A DNA stretch of 64,000 nt from Kribbella steppae (GTDB lineage Bacteria; Actinomycetota; Actinomycetes; Propionibacteriales; Kribbellaceae): NCBI RefSeq assembly GCF_004342025.1, contig NZ_SLWN01000003.1:62001-126000 (forward strand), in the 5' to 3' direction. The stretch's first letter is position 1. The number at the start of each line of letters is the position of its first letter. The position numbers and the translations under genes are program-made. Positions 17,518 to 26,729 of the stretch are shown here, one piece after another. The notes beneath the pieces are model-generated. The model worked only from the letters and a program-made list of their open reading frames with translations, had not been told where the DNA came from and searched no databases.

Positions 17518-17837
17518 ACCACGGGGCCTACTGGCATTGACGTGCATGTTTGTTCAGGCTGTCCACTTGGCCACGACGTCTGTCAACGGGTAGGCATGAT
17601 CCATGCCTCCCGAGCGGCGCGGGCGCGGGCACATCCGTCGGGGCGGCAACTCCATCCGGGTGATGGTCACGCCGGCGTAGACCCTGTCACGGGCGACGAC
17701 TCCTACTGGTGGAGTCGACAACGGATGAGAAGCAAGTCGATCGGATCCAGATTCGGCTGCAGGCCAAAGTCGACCGCCAGATGAACGCCCCTGCTTGGGT
17801 TCGGTCCGGGGAGGTAGTCGACCGAGCCGTTTCTCTT
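17518..17837. other. Gene-free stretch right of att copy 3
   Basis: Apart from the duplicated acceptor end at 17519-17531 I see nothing recognisable. It is the first chromosomal-looking sequence after the stacked elements. Confidence 0.4.
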
Positions 17838-18269
17838 TCAGTGGTGGAGGACGTCGGTGTTCTCGGCGGCGCCCCATCCGTGCCAGCGCTCCACCTCGAT
17901 CCAAGCGCTGACTCGCCGACGCTCGCGCTTTGGGTAGGGCATTCCGAGGTACTGCCGCGCCAACCGATCCGCGTCGGCCAGCCCGGCGTCGTCGCGGATC
18001 TCGACCACCCGGCCTTGGACGCTGAGATGGGTGTACCAGGTGTCGACGTCGAGAACGGTCAGCGTCACGCGTGGATCATTGCGCAGGTACTCGAGCCGCT
18101 TGCGCCCTTCGTCCATGTTGACCAGGAAGCGGCCGTCGTCCCAGAGGTACCAGGTGGCTACGGAGACCGGCTGGCCGTCCGGCCGTACCGTTGTGATCAC
18201 CGACGGGTTCGGCTTGGCGAGCAGCTCACGGATCCGATCGGGAAGTGGTGGCTTCGACAACTGCTGCAC
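17838..18269 (-). CDS. PPOX-class flavin/F420-dependent oxidoreductase
   Basis: The protein has 143 residues, typical of the small pyridoxamine-phosphate-oxidase-like split-barrel enzymes of actinobacteria. Visible features are PSVITTVRPDGQPVSVATWYLWDDG, of which the TVRPDGxPxxxxxWY core is diagnostic, then GRKRLEYLRNDPRVTLTVLD and the closing VERWHGWG region. Members use F420 or FMN to reduce small substrates such as biliverdin or quinones. Substrate and cofactor cannot be read from the sequence. It lies immediately right of the mobile zone. Confidence 0.85.
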   Translation of the reverse strand: MQQLSKPPLPDRIRELLAKPNPSVITTVRPDGQPVSVATWYLWDDGRFLVNMDEGRKRLEYLRNDPRVTLTVLDVDTWYTHLSVQGRVVEIRDDAGLADADRLARQYLGMPYPKRERRRVSAWIEVERWHGWGAAENTDVLHH

Positions 18270-18331
18270 TCCTATCTAATGCGCTGAGCACGCCGTCCCG
18301 GCGGCGAGCGCGCGAACTGCGAAGGATGCCG

Positions 18332-19429
18332 TCACGGCTTGCAGGCGAGGACCGCGCCGTTCGCGCCGGGAGCCTCGAAGGTCATGGTCTGGACGTCCAC
18401 GAACCCGGTGGCATGCAACCATCGCTCGTACTCCGCCGCGGTGTAGTTGCGCCCCACCGTTTCCACCAACATGTTCAGGCTCATCAAGGCGGCGGCGGGT
18501 GGCCCGGTCTTCTCGTCGTTGACCAGCAACTCGCTGATGACGATCCGGCCGCCGGGTGGCAAGGCCGCGAAGCATTTGCGCAAGATTGCCAGGTCCTGCT
18601 CTGGTGTCCAGTCGTGCATGATCATGGACAGCAGCACTACGTCATGGCCTGCTGGGAGCTCGGGATCGGCGAGGAAGTCGCCCGGGGTAACCGCGATGCG
18701 GTCCTCGTAGCCTGCGGCCAGGATCTTCTTCGAGGCGATCTCGCAGACCGGCGGCAGATCGAACACCGTTGCCCGCAGGTTGGGGTAGCGCCGGGACAGC
18801 TCGATGTCGTAGGCCCCCGAGCCGCCGCCAACGTCGAGCAGGGCGGTGGAGGCAGACAGGTCGACGTGTACGCCGAGTTCGCGCGCGGTGAGCGTCGACA
18901 GCGAGTGCATCGCCTCCCAGAACAGGGCCAACAGCTCAGGGTCCTCGCTGTCGAACAGGTGGGCCTGCTCGTCGGGGTTCCAGCTAGTCGGCCGATTGGT
19001 TCGCACCGCCTCGGTCATCCTGCTCCAAGCCGGGTAGAGCCTGCGGTCGAGCATCTGCACCCAGCCGCCGAAGTGGTGAGCCTTGCCGGGCACGAGGAAC
19101 TCGTCAGCCAGCGCGCTGTTGACGTAGCGCCCGTCCCGGCCCTCGAGCAATCCGATGGACGCGCACGCGGTAACCAGCAACTCAACGGGCCGCTGGCCGG
19201 CTCCCAGAATCTCGGCAAGTTCGTCGATGGTGCGACCGTCGGTGCCGGACAGACTGGCGAAGAGGTCCAGCTCGTATGCGGCCGCGAGCGCCTTGAACGA
19301 CCAGAAGCCGATGGACAGTTGCATCAGCGGTAGAGGCGAGACCGTGGGGTCGTGGTCGGCAACGCGCGGCCCGACCGCTGCGTTCGTCCCGGTCGGATTG
19401 GCCACGGCCTGATCACGGGTGTTATGCAT
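18332..19429 (-). CDS. SAM-dependent O-methyltransferase
   Basis: The protein has 365 residues from ATG 19429, chosen because AGGGAG stands just upstream. It has the two-domain architecture of O-methyltransferases of natural-product pathways. A dimerisation winged helix comes first (IGFWSFKALAAAYELDLF, VELLVTACASIGLLE). The Rossmann domain follows with LLDVGGGSGAYD for SAM, ATVFDLPPV, and VLLSMIMHDWTPEQ, where the His is the usual catalytic base position. The LysR gene at 19549 is divergent and probably controls it. The acceptor substrate is unknown. Confidence 0.9.
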   Translation of the reverse strand: MHNTRDQAVANPTGTNAAVGPRVADHDPTVSPLPLMQLSIGFWSFKALAAAYELDLFASLSGTDGRTIDELAEILGAGQRPVELLVTACASIGLLEGRDGRYVNSALADEFLVPGKAHHFGGWVQMLDRRLYPAWSRMTEAVRTNRPTSWNPDEQAHLFDSEDPELLALFWEAMHSLSTLTARELGVHVDLSASTALLDVGGGSGAYDIELSRRYPNLRATVFDLPPVCEIASKKILAAGYEDRIAVTPGDFLADPELPAGHDVVLLSMIMHDWTPEQDLAILRKCFAALPPGGRIVISELLVNDEKTGPPAAALMSLNMLVETVGRNYTAAEYERWLHATGFVDVQTMTFEAPGANGAVLACKP

Positions 19430-19548
19430 GAATTCTCCCTTGCTCACGTGGTGCGAATCCCGGATTCCACCGTCGTCCGAGCCGCTGTGTCGATCAACGC
19501 GAACCTGTGCAACACTCGTGAAGTGTGGCTTAACGATGGGGGTCGCAA

Positions 19549-20433
19549 ATGCTGGAGCGCTATGAGCTGGAGGCGTTCCTGACACTTGCCGAGGAGCTGC
19601 ATTTCGGTCGAACCGCCGAGCGGACGCACGTGTCCACGGCCCGGGTCAGCCAGACGATCAGGAGCCTGGAGCGCCGTGTCGGCGCGCCGTTGTTCAACCG
19701 CACCAGTCGCCGCGTGGAGCTGACCCCGATCGGGCACAGGTTGTACGAGGACCTGAAGCCCGCGCGGGAGATGATCGTGGCCGGGTTCGAACGGGCGGTC
19801 AGGTCGGGCCGGGGCATCAGCGACACTCTGCACGTCGGCTTCGTAGGTGCGGCCGGAGGCCAACTGCTGTCGGGGGCCGCCGAGCTGCTGCACGCTCGCC
19901 AGCCCGGCTGCGAGGTCCTGGTTCGCGAGGTGCAGCTCGTCGATGCCGTGCCGTTGCTGCTCGGCGGTGAGGTGGAGGTGCTGCTGACCTGCTTCCCAAC
20001 CGAGCGGGACGACCTCCACACAGGACCCGCGCTGGTGACCGAGGCACGGATGCTCGCAGTGCCGTCCGGACACCCCTTTGCCAACCGGCGGTCCGTCTCG
20101 GTCGAGGACCTCGCCGGGGTCACCGTGCTGCGGACGCCCGATGACCTGCCCGGCTCCCAACCGTCGCGCCAGCCCCCTGCCGAACAGCCGATCGAGTCCA
20201 GTCCGGCGGCCGGGTCCTTTCAGGAGGCCCTGACCCTCGTCGGTGCCGGCCGGGGAGTCTTGCCGATCGGCGCCCACATCAGGCGCTATTACATGCGCCC
20301 CGATGTCGCCTATGTCCTCCTAGAGGATGCACCGCCGGTGCACTGGCGCCTGATGTGGCGTGTGGACGGTGCCACCGCCCGGGTCCGGGCCTTCGCCGCG
20401 GCCGCACACGACCTGGTGAGCAGCGCTGCGTGA
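19549..20433 (+). CDS. LysR-family transcriptional regulator
   Basis: The protein has 294 residues. The N-terminal winged helix LEAFLTLAEELHFGRTAER..VSTARVSQTIRSLE and the LFNRTSRRVELT wing are typical LysR. The C-terminal part (about 90-290) is a periplasmic-binding-like sensor domain. It is transcribed away from the methyltransferase at 18332-19429 with about 120 bp between starts, the classic arrangement for LysR control of its divergent neighbour. Confidence 0.92.
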   Translation: MLERYELEAFLTLAEELHFGRTAERTHVSTARVSQTIRSLERRVGAPLFNRTSRRVELTPIGHRLYEDLKPAREMIVAGFERAVRSGRGISDTLHVGFVGAAGGQLLSGAAELLHARQPGCEVLVREVQLVDAVPLLLGGEVEVLLTCFPTERDDLHTGPALVTEARMLAVPSGHPFANRRSVSVEDLAGVTVLRTPDDLPGSQPSRQPPAEQPIESSPAAGSFQEALTLVGAGRGVLPIGAHIRRYYMRPDVAYVLLEDAPPVHWRLMWRVDGATARVRAFAAAAHDLVSSAA

Positions 20434-20569
20434 GCGCGAGCACTCGCTGGCGGCCGTCCTCGGACACCACCTCGACGGGGCGGATTTGCCGGCCAAGCCC
20501 GAGCGACTGACGGCAGAGAGAGGCGCGCTCTCGGGGGCCTGAACCTGGGCTGCGCCTAGGCGCCGCTGA

Positions 20570-21049
20570 TCAGTCCGGGCGACCCTTGCGCCGGCGGCTG
20601 ATCGCGCGCTCGGCCTCTCGGGTCGCCTCGCGCTCAGCTAGCGTGTGTCGCTTGTCCCAGGTCTTCTTGCCGCGGGCCAGGGCGATCTCGACCTTCGCGC
20701 GACCGTCCTTGAAGTAGAGGGTCACCGGGACGATCGTCAGCCCGCTCTCGTTGACCTTGCGCTCGATCTTGTCGATCTGGGCACGATGCAGCAGCAGCTT
20801 CCGCTTACGGCGTGAGCCGTCGTTGAACCAGCGGGCTTGGGAGTACTGCGGGATGTGCACGGCGTGCAGCCAGATCTCCCGGTCCTCGACAGCGGCGAAG
20901 CCGCCGACCAGGGACGCCCGCCCGGCACGGAGTGCCTTCACCTCCGCACCTTGCAGCACGATGCCCGCCTCCCAGGACTCGCCCAGGTGGTAGTCGTGGG
21001 CAGCCTTGCGGTTGCGCGCGACCACGGGTTCGGCCTCGGGTTTCTTCAC
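20570..21049 (-). CDS. smpB: SmpB, tmRNA-binding protein for trans-translation
   Basis: The protein has 159 residues from GTG 21049. Features are the oligonucleotide-binding barrel (AHDYHLGESWEAGIVLQGAEVKAL, EIWLHAVHIPQYSQA) and the basic tail with KTWDKRHTLAEREATREAERAIS; the conserved KxWDKR..L is present. SmpB binds tmRNA and brings it to stalled ribosomes. This is the clearest core gene in the left half, so the flanking sequence is chromosomal. No ssrA gene was recognised nearby, and the frequent partners prfB, ftsE and ftsX are not adjacent. Confidence 0.95.
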   Translation of the reverse strand: MKKPEAEPVVARNRKAAHDYHLGESWEAGIVLQGAEVKALRAGRASLVGGFAAVEDREIWLHAVHIPQYSQARWFNDGSRRKRKLLLHRAQIDKIERKVNESGLTIVPVTLYFKDGRAKVEIALARGKKTWDKRHTLAEREATREAERAISRRRKGRPD

Positions 21050-21062
21050 ACGGCAATTCTGC

Positions 21063-21102
21063 CCCGACAGCCTGACAGCCTGACAGCCTGACAGCCCGTC
21101 AG
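21063..21102. repeat. Five 8-bp tandem units ahead of smpB
   Basis: Three perfect CCTGACAG units (21071-21094) are flanked by the variants CCCGACAG and CCCGTCAG. They fill the gap between the parA-like stop (21160) and the smpB start, in the smpB leader. The number of units may vary by replication slippage. Confidence 0.7.
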
Positions 21103-21159
21103 CCTGGCGTCTCCAGAGGCCGAGTTCGCGGCGGGGACCGTGCTCGACTTCAACGGGGC

Positions 21160-21906
21160 TCATACCTTCGCAAGTAGCCGGGCTTCGTCCCACAGGCTGC
21201 GGTAGGCGACCGACGCAGGGGCGGTGCGGGCCCAGGCCACCACCGGGGCGCGGCGTACACCCATCTGCTCGACGACCGAGGCCATCGGGATCGCGGTGCC
21301 CGCGACGTCTTGGTGTTCCTTCGGGAGTTGCTCGGACAGGTCGCGGTGCAGCCGGCGACGGCGGTCGACCATGGACAGGAACGCGAGCAGGTCTGGCGCA
21401 GGCCCCTTGGCCTCGGCGATGAACGACCGCAGCTGGTCGAGCGTGCGCACCGACAGCGGAGCGGGCACCAGCGGAGCGAGGATCAGGTCCGCGGCGCGCA
21501 CGATGCCCTCGGACACGAGCGACACGCTCGGCGCACAGTCGAGTACGACGACGTCGTACTCGTCGGCCATGCTGTCGAGGAGCCGGCCGAGGCGGCGGGT
21601 CGGCTTCTTCTGCGCGTCCAGCAGCAGGTCGAGGTTGCGGTAGGAGAAGTCGGACGGCAGCAGGTCGAGGTTGTCGAAGTCGCTCGCTTTGACGGCGTCG
21701 CGGAGGTCACGCTTGCCGGAGACGAGCGCCTCGCCGCCGCCCTTGACCTTGGGCCGGATCCGGAACAGGTACGTCGCACCGCCCTGCGGATCCAGGTCCC
21801 ACAACAGGACCCGGTGTCCGCTCTCGGCGGCCAGCCAGGCCACGTTCGCCGCCGCGGTCGTCTTCCCGACACCGCCCTTGATGCTGTACGACGCGACGAT
21901 CCTCAT
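21160..21906 (-). CDS. ParA/MinD-family ATPase without ParB partner
   Basis: The protein has 248 residues. The deviant Walker A motif IKGGVGKTTAAANVA with its signature Lys, the DLDPQGGAT A'-motif and VVVLDCAPSVS are intact. ParA/MinD ATPases form ATP-dependent dimers on DNA or membrane and position plasmids, chemoreceptor arrays, carboxysomes or other cargo. No parB gene is nearby. Its ATG overlaps the stop of the CHAD-domain gene by 4 bp (21903-21906), so the CHAD protein is the natural candidate partner. Confidence 0.88.
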   Translation of the reverse strand: MRIVASYSIKGGVGKTTAAANVAWLAAESGHRVLLWDLDPQGGATYLFRIRPKVKGGGEALVSGKRDLRDAVKASDFDNLDLLPSDFSYRNLDLLLDAQKKPTRRLGRLLDSMADEYDVVVLDCAPSVSLVSEGIVRAADLILAPLVPAPLSVRTLDQLRSFIAEAKGPAPDLLAFLSMVDRRRRLHRDLSEQLPKEHQDVAGTAIPMASVVEQMGVRRAPVVAWARTAPASVAYRSLWDEARLLAKV

Positions 21907-23462
21907 CGGCTGGTCACCATCCTTGCGTAGAGACGCTGGTTGTGTTTCCGGTTGAACCGATGCCAGCGGTCCGCCACCTCGGCACGAGCGGCGTCCTGAC
22001 GAAGCTGCAGGTGGTGTTCGATGCGACCCATCGCCATCAGCGTCGCCGGGGGCGTTCCGGCCTTGGCGAGTTCGACGGCGTACTGGTGGACGCTGATGCG
22101 TTGGGCCTCGGCGTCCTGGAACTCGCCGAGGATGTCCTGCAGGAGCTTGAGCTCACTCACGGCCTCGCTTCGGGCGTCGGCGCCGTACAAGCTGCTGAAG
22201 AACTCGAGCAGGTAGCGCAGCTCCTTGCAGCGCTTGCGCAGGTCGTGCACGGCTTCCGCCGGAGAGGCGTCAGTGATGGCGTCGCCGCGCTTAGCGACTC
22301 GCTTCCAGGCGCGGCTCAGCAACTCGTCGGCGACCTCGATCACCGGGCGCTCGACAGGCTCCGGGACCGTCAGCTCACGTTGCCATCCGTCGAGCAGCGC
22401 GGCGAAGCGTTCGGACCGCAGTGCGCGGTTGAGTACGGCGTGCGCCCTTGTGCAGTGCCGCGTGAGCTGCTCGTGGAACGGTTCGAGCTCGCTCGATGCG
22501 GACACGCGGCTGACCAGGTCGTCGAAGCCGAGCAGGTACACGTCGAGGTCGCGGCTCAACGAGGTCTGATCGGCGAGCCACTTGAGCTCGACGGCGTACC
22601 TCGCCCGGATGTCCTCGTCGATCGTTCCGTGCGCGAACTTCAGCACGGCTCGGGTACGGCGCACCGTGACACGCAGATCGTGGAGGAACTCGGTGTCCAG
22701 TTGGCGAAGCGTGCCCTCGACGTTGTCGAGGACGATGGCTCGTAGCTGCGTGAGCGTGCCGGCGAACGCCTGGGTGGCCGGGATTCGCGGGATGAACTCC
22801 AGGTCGGGCTTCGACCGGAAGCTGCGCGGATCGAGACCGGCGGCCCGGAGGACCGACTCGAAGAGCGGCTCCTTGGCCGGCCCGAACCCGGGGATGGCGT
22901 CCAGCGTCCGGCACACCTTGGCCGCGTCCTTGTCGTAGCCGCGGAGAGACTCGATCCTGGCCCGCAGGCCGACGGCCGCGCCGTCCCGGACTGTTGTGGG
23001 ACCTTCGACGACGATCCGGGCGACGGTCTTCTGCTCGGGGCCGAGCACCGAGAGCCCCTGAACAGGACCGCTCGCGACTACGCGCGACAGCAGCGCCCGC
23101 ACGCCGATCAGTTCGAGGACGCGGTCTCGCGTCACACCCTCCGGAAGGGAGTGCGCGGTGACCGCTGTACGGCCGGTCGGCTGTCGGGAGATCCGCTGCC
23201 CTTCGAGGTCGCTCAGCACGAGCCACGACTCGCGCTTCCGCACGTGGTGCTCGAGCAGCAGCCCTGCCCGGAACAGCCGCCAGTCATGCGTGTCGAACCA
23301 GACTTTGCGCTCGGTGTGGTGGACGTCGACGCGCACCGGCAACGCGTCGGTCAGCACTTCGATGCACGACGGTCCGACCGCCTCGTCGACCACGAACTCA
23401 GCCGCCACCCTCGACTCCCGGAAACGCGACGTGAACGATGAATGCACGCAGGTATGTCTCAC
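21903..23462 (-). CDS. CHAD-domain protein with CYTH-like N-terminal half
   Basis: The protein has 519 residues. The N-terminal half has strand patterns of CYTH/triphosphate-tunnel proteins (KVWFDTHDWRLFRAGLLLEHH, SWLVLSDL). The C-terminal half is a CHAD domain: FLHDLRVTVRRTRAVLKFAH and AVHDLRKRCKELRYLLEFF carry the conserved HDLRVxxRR and HDLRKxxKxLRY signatures. CHAD domains bind inorganic polyphosphate and locate to polyphosphate granules in studied bacteria. The exact start is uncertain; the ATG at 23462 is used. It is translationally coupled to the ParA-type ATPase. Confidence 0.9.
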   Translation of the reverse strand: MRHTCVHSSFTSRFRESRVAAEFVVDEAVGPSCIEVLTDALPVRVDVHHTERKVWFDTHDWRLFRAGLLLEHHVRKRESWLVLSDLEGQRISRQPTGRTAVTAHSLPEGVTRDRVLELIGVRALLSRVVASGPVQGLSVLGPEQKTVARIVVEGPTTVRDGAAVGLRARIESLRGYDKDAAKVCRTLDAIPGFGPAKEPLFESVLRAAGLDPRSFRSKPDLEFIPRIPATQAFAGTLTQLRAIVLDNVEGTLRQLDTEFLHDLRVTVRRTRAVLKFAHGTIDEDIRARYAVELKWLADQTSLSRDLDVYLLGFDDLVSRVSASSELEPFHEQLTRHCTRAHAVLNRALRSERFAALLDGWQRELTVPEPVERPVIEVADELLSRAWKRVAKRGDAITDASPAEAVHDLRKRCKELRYLLEFFSSLYGADARSEAVSELKLLQDILGEFQDAEAQRISVHQYAVELAKAGTPPATLMAMGRIEHHLQLRQDAARAEVADRWHRFNRKHNQRLYARMVTSR

Positions 23463-23615
23463 TCCAGTGAACTACGGCATGCCCCTGTCGCGATGCGGGC
23501 GCGCGCACTACCGGTCTGCCGATATTCGGTCAGCAGGACCACCCGGCGCGACCAGAGTCCTGGTCGCGCATCGCATCATCACTCCGCCTGCCGCCGCCTA
23601 GCGGACGGTTTCTCC

Positions 23616-23653
23616 GGCCACCCCACTGTACCCATAGGTACAGTGGGGTGGCC
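23616..23653. terminator. Strong hairpin terminator after subtilase gene
   Basis: A perfect 17-bp stem (23616-23632 with 23637-23653) has a 4-base loop, 7 bp past the stop of the minus-strand subtilase gene. It separates that gene from the CHAD-parA operon. Confidence 0.85.
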
Positions 23654-23659
23654 GGTCCG

Positions 23660-26596
23660 TCAGCTGACGGTCAGGATCTTGTTCGCGGTGAACGCCTGGG
23701 CGTGATCGGCGTCGCCGGGAAACCAGACGCGGTAGGCGATCTGGCCGCGGATGGCCGGCTTGATGCCGAACGCGTACTTGCCCGAGGTGCTCAACTTCAC
23801 CGAGGCGATCGACTTCCACACCTTGTTGGAGTACTGCTGCAGATAGACCGGGTGGCCGTAGTGGGCCGGGGCTACGTACCCGCTGAACGCGGTGGCCTGC
23901 CCGAGCCGGATCGTCGCCGGTGACAGCGTCGCCGAGATCGTCGGCGCGACCTGCACGGTGATGTCCGGGGTCCGCGTTCCCATCAGGTTGGCGTTACCGG
24001 GGAAGGTCATCATGAGCACCGACGACACCGTGGGCTTGTAGGTGTAGCTGACGGTTCCGGTCGTCGTGGTCTTCAGGGCCGCGAGCAGCTTGAACGTGGA
24101 CGAGTTCTTCGGCCGCACGTAGAGATTGACCGGCAGACCGGCGTACGCCAGGTTGTCGATCATCCGCAGCGTGCTGCCCTTGATCGTGATCGATCCGCCG
24201 TAGCTGATCGCCGTCGACGTCGTACTGATCCCGGACTTCATCCCGAGCAACGACTTGACCGCGGGCAGGCTGTAGTGGCCGGCGCGATCCTTGACCCAGG
24301 CGGCATACGTGTAGGTGGCCCCCTGCGCCAGCCCGGTGTTCTTCACGGCGGTCCCGGTGCCCGCGTAGACGAGCGTCCCGGTCGTCAGTGTCGGCGCCTT
24401 GCCTCCGGCGTTGCGTCGTACGATCACCTGGTCGAGGTCCGGTGTCGGCGGAATCGTCCACGCCAGGTTGGCCGCCAGGTACGCGCCGCTGCCGGTGAAC
24501 GTGGTCAGCTTTTGCGGGGCCTGGTCAGTCGTGAGGAAGACGCTGCTCCACCGCAGCAGGTTCACGTCGGCGCCGGCATGCCGCACGCCGTTCACGTCGA
24601 TCCGGTACGGCGTGCCCTCCAGCAGCGGACCGGTCGGAGTGATGACCACACTCCGGGTGCTCGGGTCGTACGCGCCGAGCGTGCTCGGCACCACCGCGCC
24701 GGTCTTTCCGTTCAGCAGCCGGACGGTATTGGTGGAGATCGAGAACCCGTCCATGTCCCGGGCGAACGTCACCATCGGCGTCGTGGCCACCGCGACGTCG
24801 AGGCGGTTGTCGTCGGGATAGACGTTGCGCACCTGATAGGCCGGCGGAACGTCACCCGGGTTGAGGGTTCCGCCCTCGCCGTAGCTCAGGGTGTACGGCC
24901 GGGTGTCCCGGGAGCCGTTGTCGTTGCGCACGGCAATGAAGACGTCGCCGGCCGGCGCCGCCACCGTGGTCTTGGCCACTTGCGGGCCCCAGATCGGCCA
25001 CCCGGTGCTCTCGTCGATGTCCGGGTACGCCTTCACGGCCGAGCCGAGCCCGTTGAGGTTCGTGTCGTACACCTCGACCCGCGGGCCGAAGTTCACCGAA
25101 TACATGTCCTCGTTGAACTCGGGGCCGGTGAGGATCACCTGGAGTGTGCGCGACGCGTTCGGCGACACCCGGTACCAGTCGACCTCACCCTCGGTGTTGA
25201 TCGTCGCGCTGATCGTGCCCGGCGACAGCGGGACCGCGCGGGCGGGCTGGTCGTTGCCGTCCGGCGGGAGAACCGGGAAGTCGGTCGTAGTCTTCCCGCC
25301 GAGGGCCGCGTACGCGTCGACGATGCCGTGTCCGTAGTACCGGTCGATGCCGCGCGGTCCCGCGTCCCGCGCCAGGCCCTCGAGCCGCTGCGCGACCTGC
25401 GCCGGTGTGAACGACGGCCACTTGTTCCTCACCAGGGCCGCGATCGCGGTGACGATCGGCGCCGAGCAGGAGGTGCCGGTGCAGTACCAGTACGGCTCGT
25501 AGCCTGACGGAGTCAGCGCCCGGGAGCCGGTGCTGAGGATGTCCCAGCCCGGAGCCGCGATGTCGACCCAGTCGCCGTACGAGCTGAAGTCGGTCAGCAC
25601 GCCGCCGGCGTTCGTCGCCGCGACGGCGATCGCTTCGGGGTACGACGCCGGGTACTGCTTCGCGTCGGTGCCGTCGTTGCCGGCCGCAACCACCACCACG
25701 ACTCCGTGGTTCACCGCGTTGATCACCGCGTTGTGCAGGACCGGGTTGTCACCGGGGCCGCCGAGGGACATGTTGATCACCTTGGCGCCGTGGGCAACGG
25801 CCCAATCGATGCCTTCGGCGACATCCGCGTCATAGCCCGAACCGTCGGCGCCCAGCACCTTGACCGGCATCGCCTTCACGTTCCAGCCGACACCGGCCAC
25901 CCCGGCGCCGTTGTTCGCGCCCGCGGCGATGATGCCGAGTGTCATCGTGCCGTGCCCGTTGTCGTCCACCGGGTTCGGACGGGTGCTGGACACGGCGTTG
26001 TACCCCGGCACCAGGTGGCCGACCAGGTCCGGGTGACCGGCGTCGACACCCGTATCGAGGACCGCGACGATCTGGCTACCGGTCGACTTGGACACGTCCC
26101 AGGCCTGGGGTACCCGGACAGTGTTCAGGTACGTCTTCTGGTCGGTGCCGTAGTACTCGTCGTTCGGTACGGCGGACACGTGGCGCTTGTAGTTCAGTGA
26201 CGCAAGCTCGACCGTCGGCTCGGCCTTGACCTTCTTCAGCAGCTCGGGCGCGGACAGAGAACCCTTGATCTTCACGACATTCGAGCTCACCGAGTCCTCG
26301 GAAGCACCGAACTTCGAGACCGCGGCCCGCCGAGCCGACGACGAGGTCTTGGGCTTGAACTTCACCATCACAGCGTTGGGCTCGAACTCGGCCTTCGCGG
26401 TGTCGTGAGGCGCGGTGAACGGCGGACGGTACGGCTCGGGCTCGGCTGCGGACCCGGACGAACCGGTCACGACAACCAAACCACCTGTGACCAGGGCCGC
26501 GGGCACGACCAGACGCAGCAGACGGGCAGGACGGGACAACGATGACCCCCAGGAATTCGGGCGGGAACGGACCGCAGCAGCGGCCCCAACGCTCAT
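23660..26596 (-). CDS. Secreted subtilisin-like serine protease (S8) with C-terminal Ig-like domains
   Basis: The protein has 978 residues from ATG 26596. The signal peptide has a basic start and hydrophobic core (LLRLVVPAALVTGGLVVV, about 27-44) with an AxA-like end. A propeptide follows (about 70-150). The catalytic triad is Asp181 (VLDTGVD), His215 (DNGHGT) and Ser376 (GTSCSAP). After about residue 420 come a beta domain, a Big_5/SbsA-like Ig domain (about 590-690) and Ig or Fn3-like repeats to the end. It should be exported and degrade extracellular protein. The cassette is monocistronic, with its own terminator. Confidence 0.93.
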   Translation of the reverse strand: MSVGAAAAVRSRPNSWGSSLSRPARLLRLVVPAALVTGGLVVVTGSSGSAAEPEPYRPPFTAPHDTAKAEFEPNAVMVKFKPKTSSSARRAAVSKFGASEDSVSSNVVKIKGSLSAPELLKKVKAEPTVELASLNYKRHVSAVPNDEYYGTDQKTYLNTVRVPQAWDVSKSTGSQIVAVLDTGVDAGHPDLVGHLVPGYNAVSSTRPNPVDDNGHGTMTLGIIAAGANNGAGVAGVGWNVKAMPVKVLGADGSGYDADVAEGIDWAVAHGAKVINMSLGGPGDNPVLHNAVINAVNHGVVVVVAAGNDGTDAKQYPASYPEAIAVAATNAGGVLTDFSSYGDWVDIAAPGWDILSTGSRALTPSGYEPYWYCTGTSCSAPIVTAIAALVRNKWPSFTPAQVAQRLEGLARDAGPRGIDRYYGHGIVDAYAALGGKTTTDFPVLPPDGNDQPARAVPLSPGTISATINTEGEVDWYRVSPNASRTLQVILTGPEFNEDMYSVNFGPRVEVYDTNLNGLGSAVKAYPDIDESTGWPIWGPQVAKTTVAAPAGDVFIAVRNDNGSRDTRPYTLSYGEGGTLNPGDVPPAYQVRNVYPDDNRLDVAVATTPMVTFARDMDGFSISTNTVRLLNGKTGAVVPSTLGAYDPSTRSVVITPTGPLLEGTPYRIDVNGVRHAGADVNLLRWSSVFLTTDQAPQKLTTFTGSGAYLAANLAWTIPPTPDLDQVIVRRNAGGKAPTLTTGTLVYAGTGTAVKNTGLAQGATYTYAAWVKDRAGHYSLPAVKSLLGMKSGISTTSTAISYGGSITIKGSTLRMIDNLAYAGLPVNLYVRPKNSSTFKLLAALKTTTTGTVSYTYKPTVSSVLMMTFPGNANLMGTRTPDITVQVAPTISATLSPATIRLGQATAFSGYVAPAHYGHPVYLQQYSNKVWKSIASVKLSTSGKYAFGIKPAIRGQIAYRVWFPGDADHAQAFTANKILTVS

Positions 26597-26729
26597 CGCG
26601 CCCCCACCGGCGGTCGTTACGTGCCCGGCCAAAAGTCTTACATAACAATCGTGGCACTGACCGTGATCGTCGCGCTCATCGTCTACGGCCGTCAGCAGCA
26701 GTTGCAGCTGCGAATGGTGCTTGAGTTGG

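Noticed and set aside
19430..19585. Longer N-terminus of the O-methyltransferase
   Set aside because: The extension has no conserved pattern and overlaps the divergent LysR start; ATG 19429 has a good ribosome binding site.
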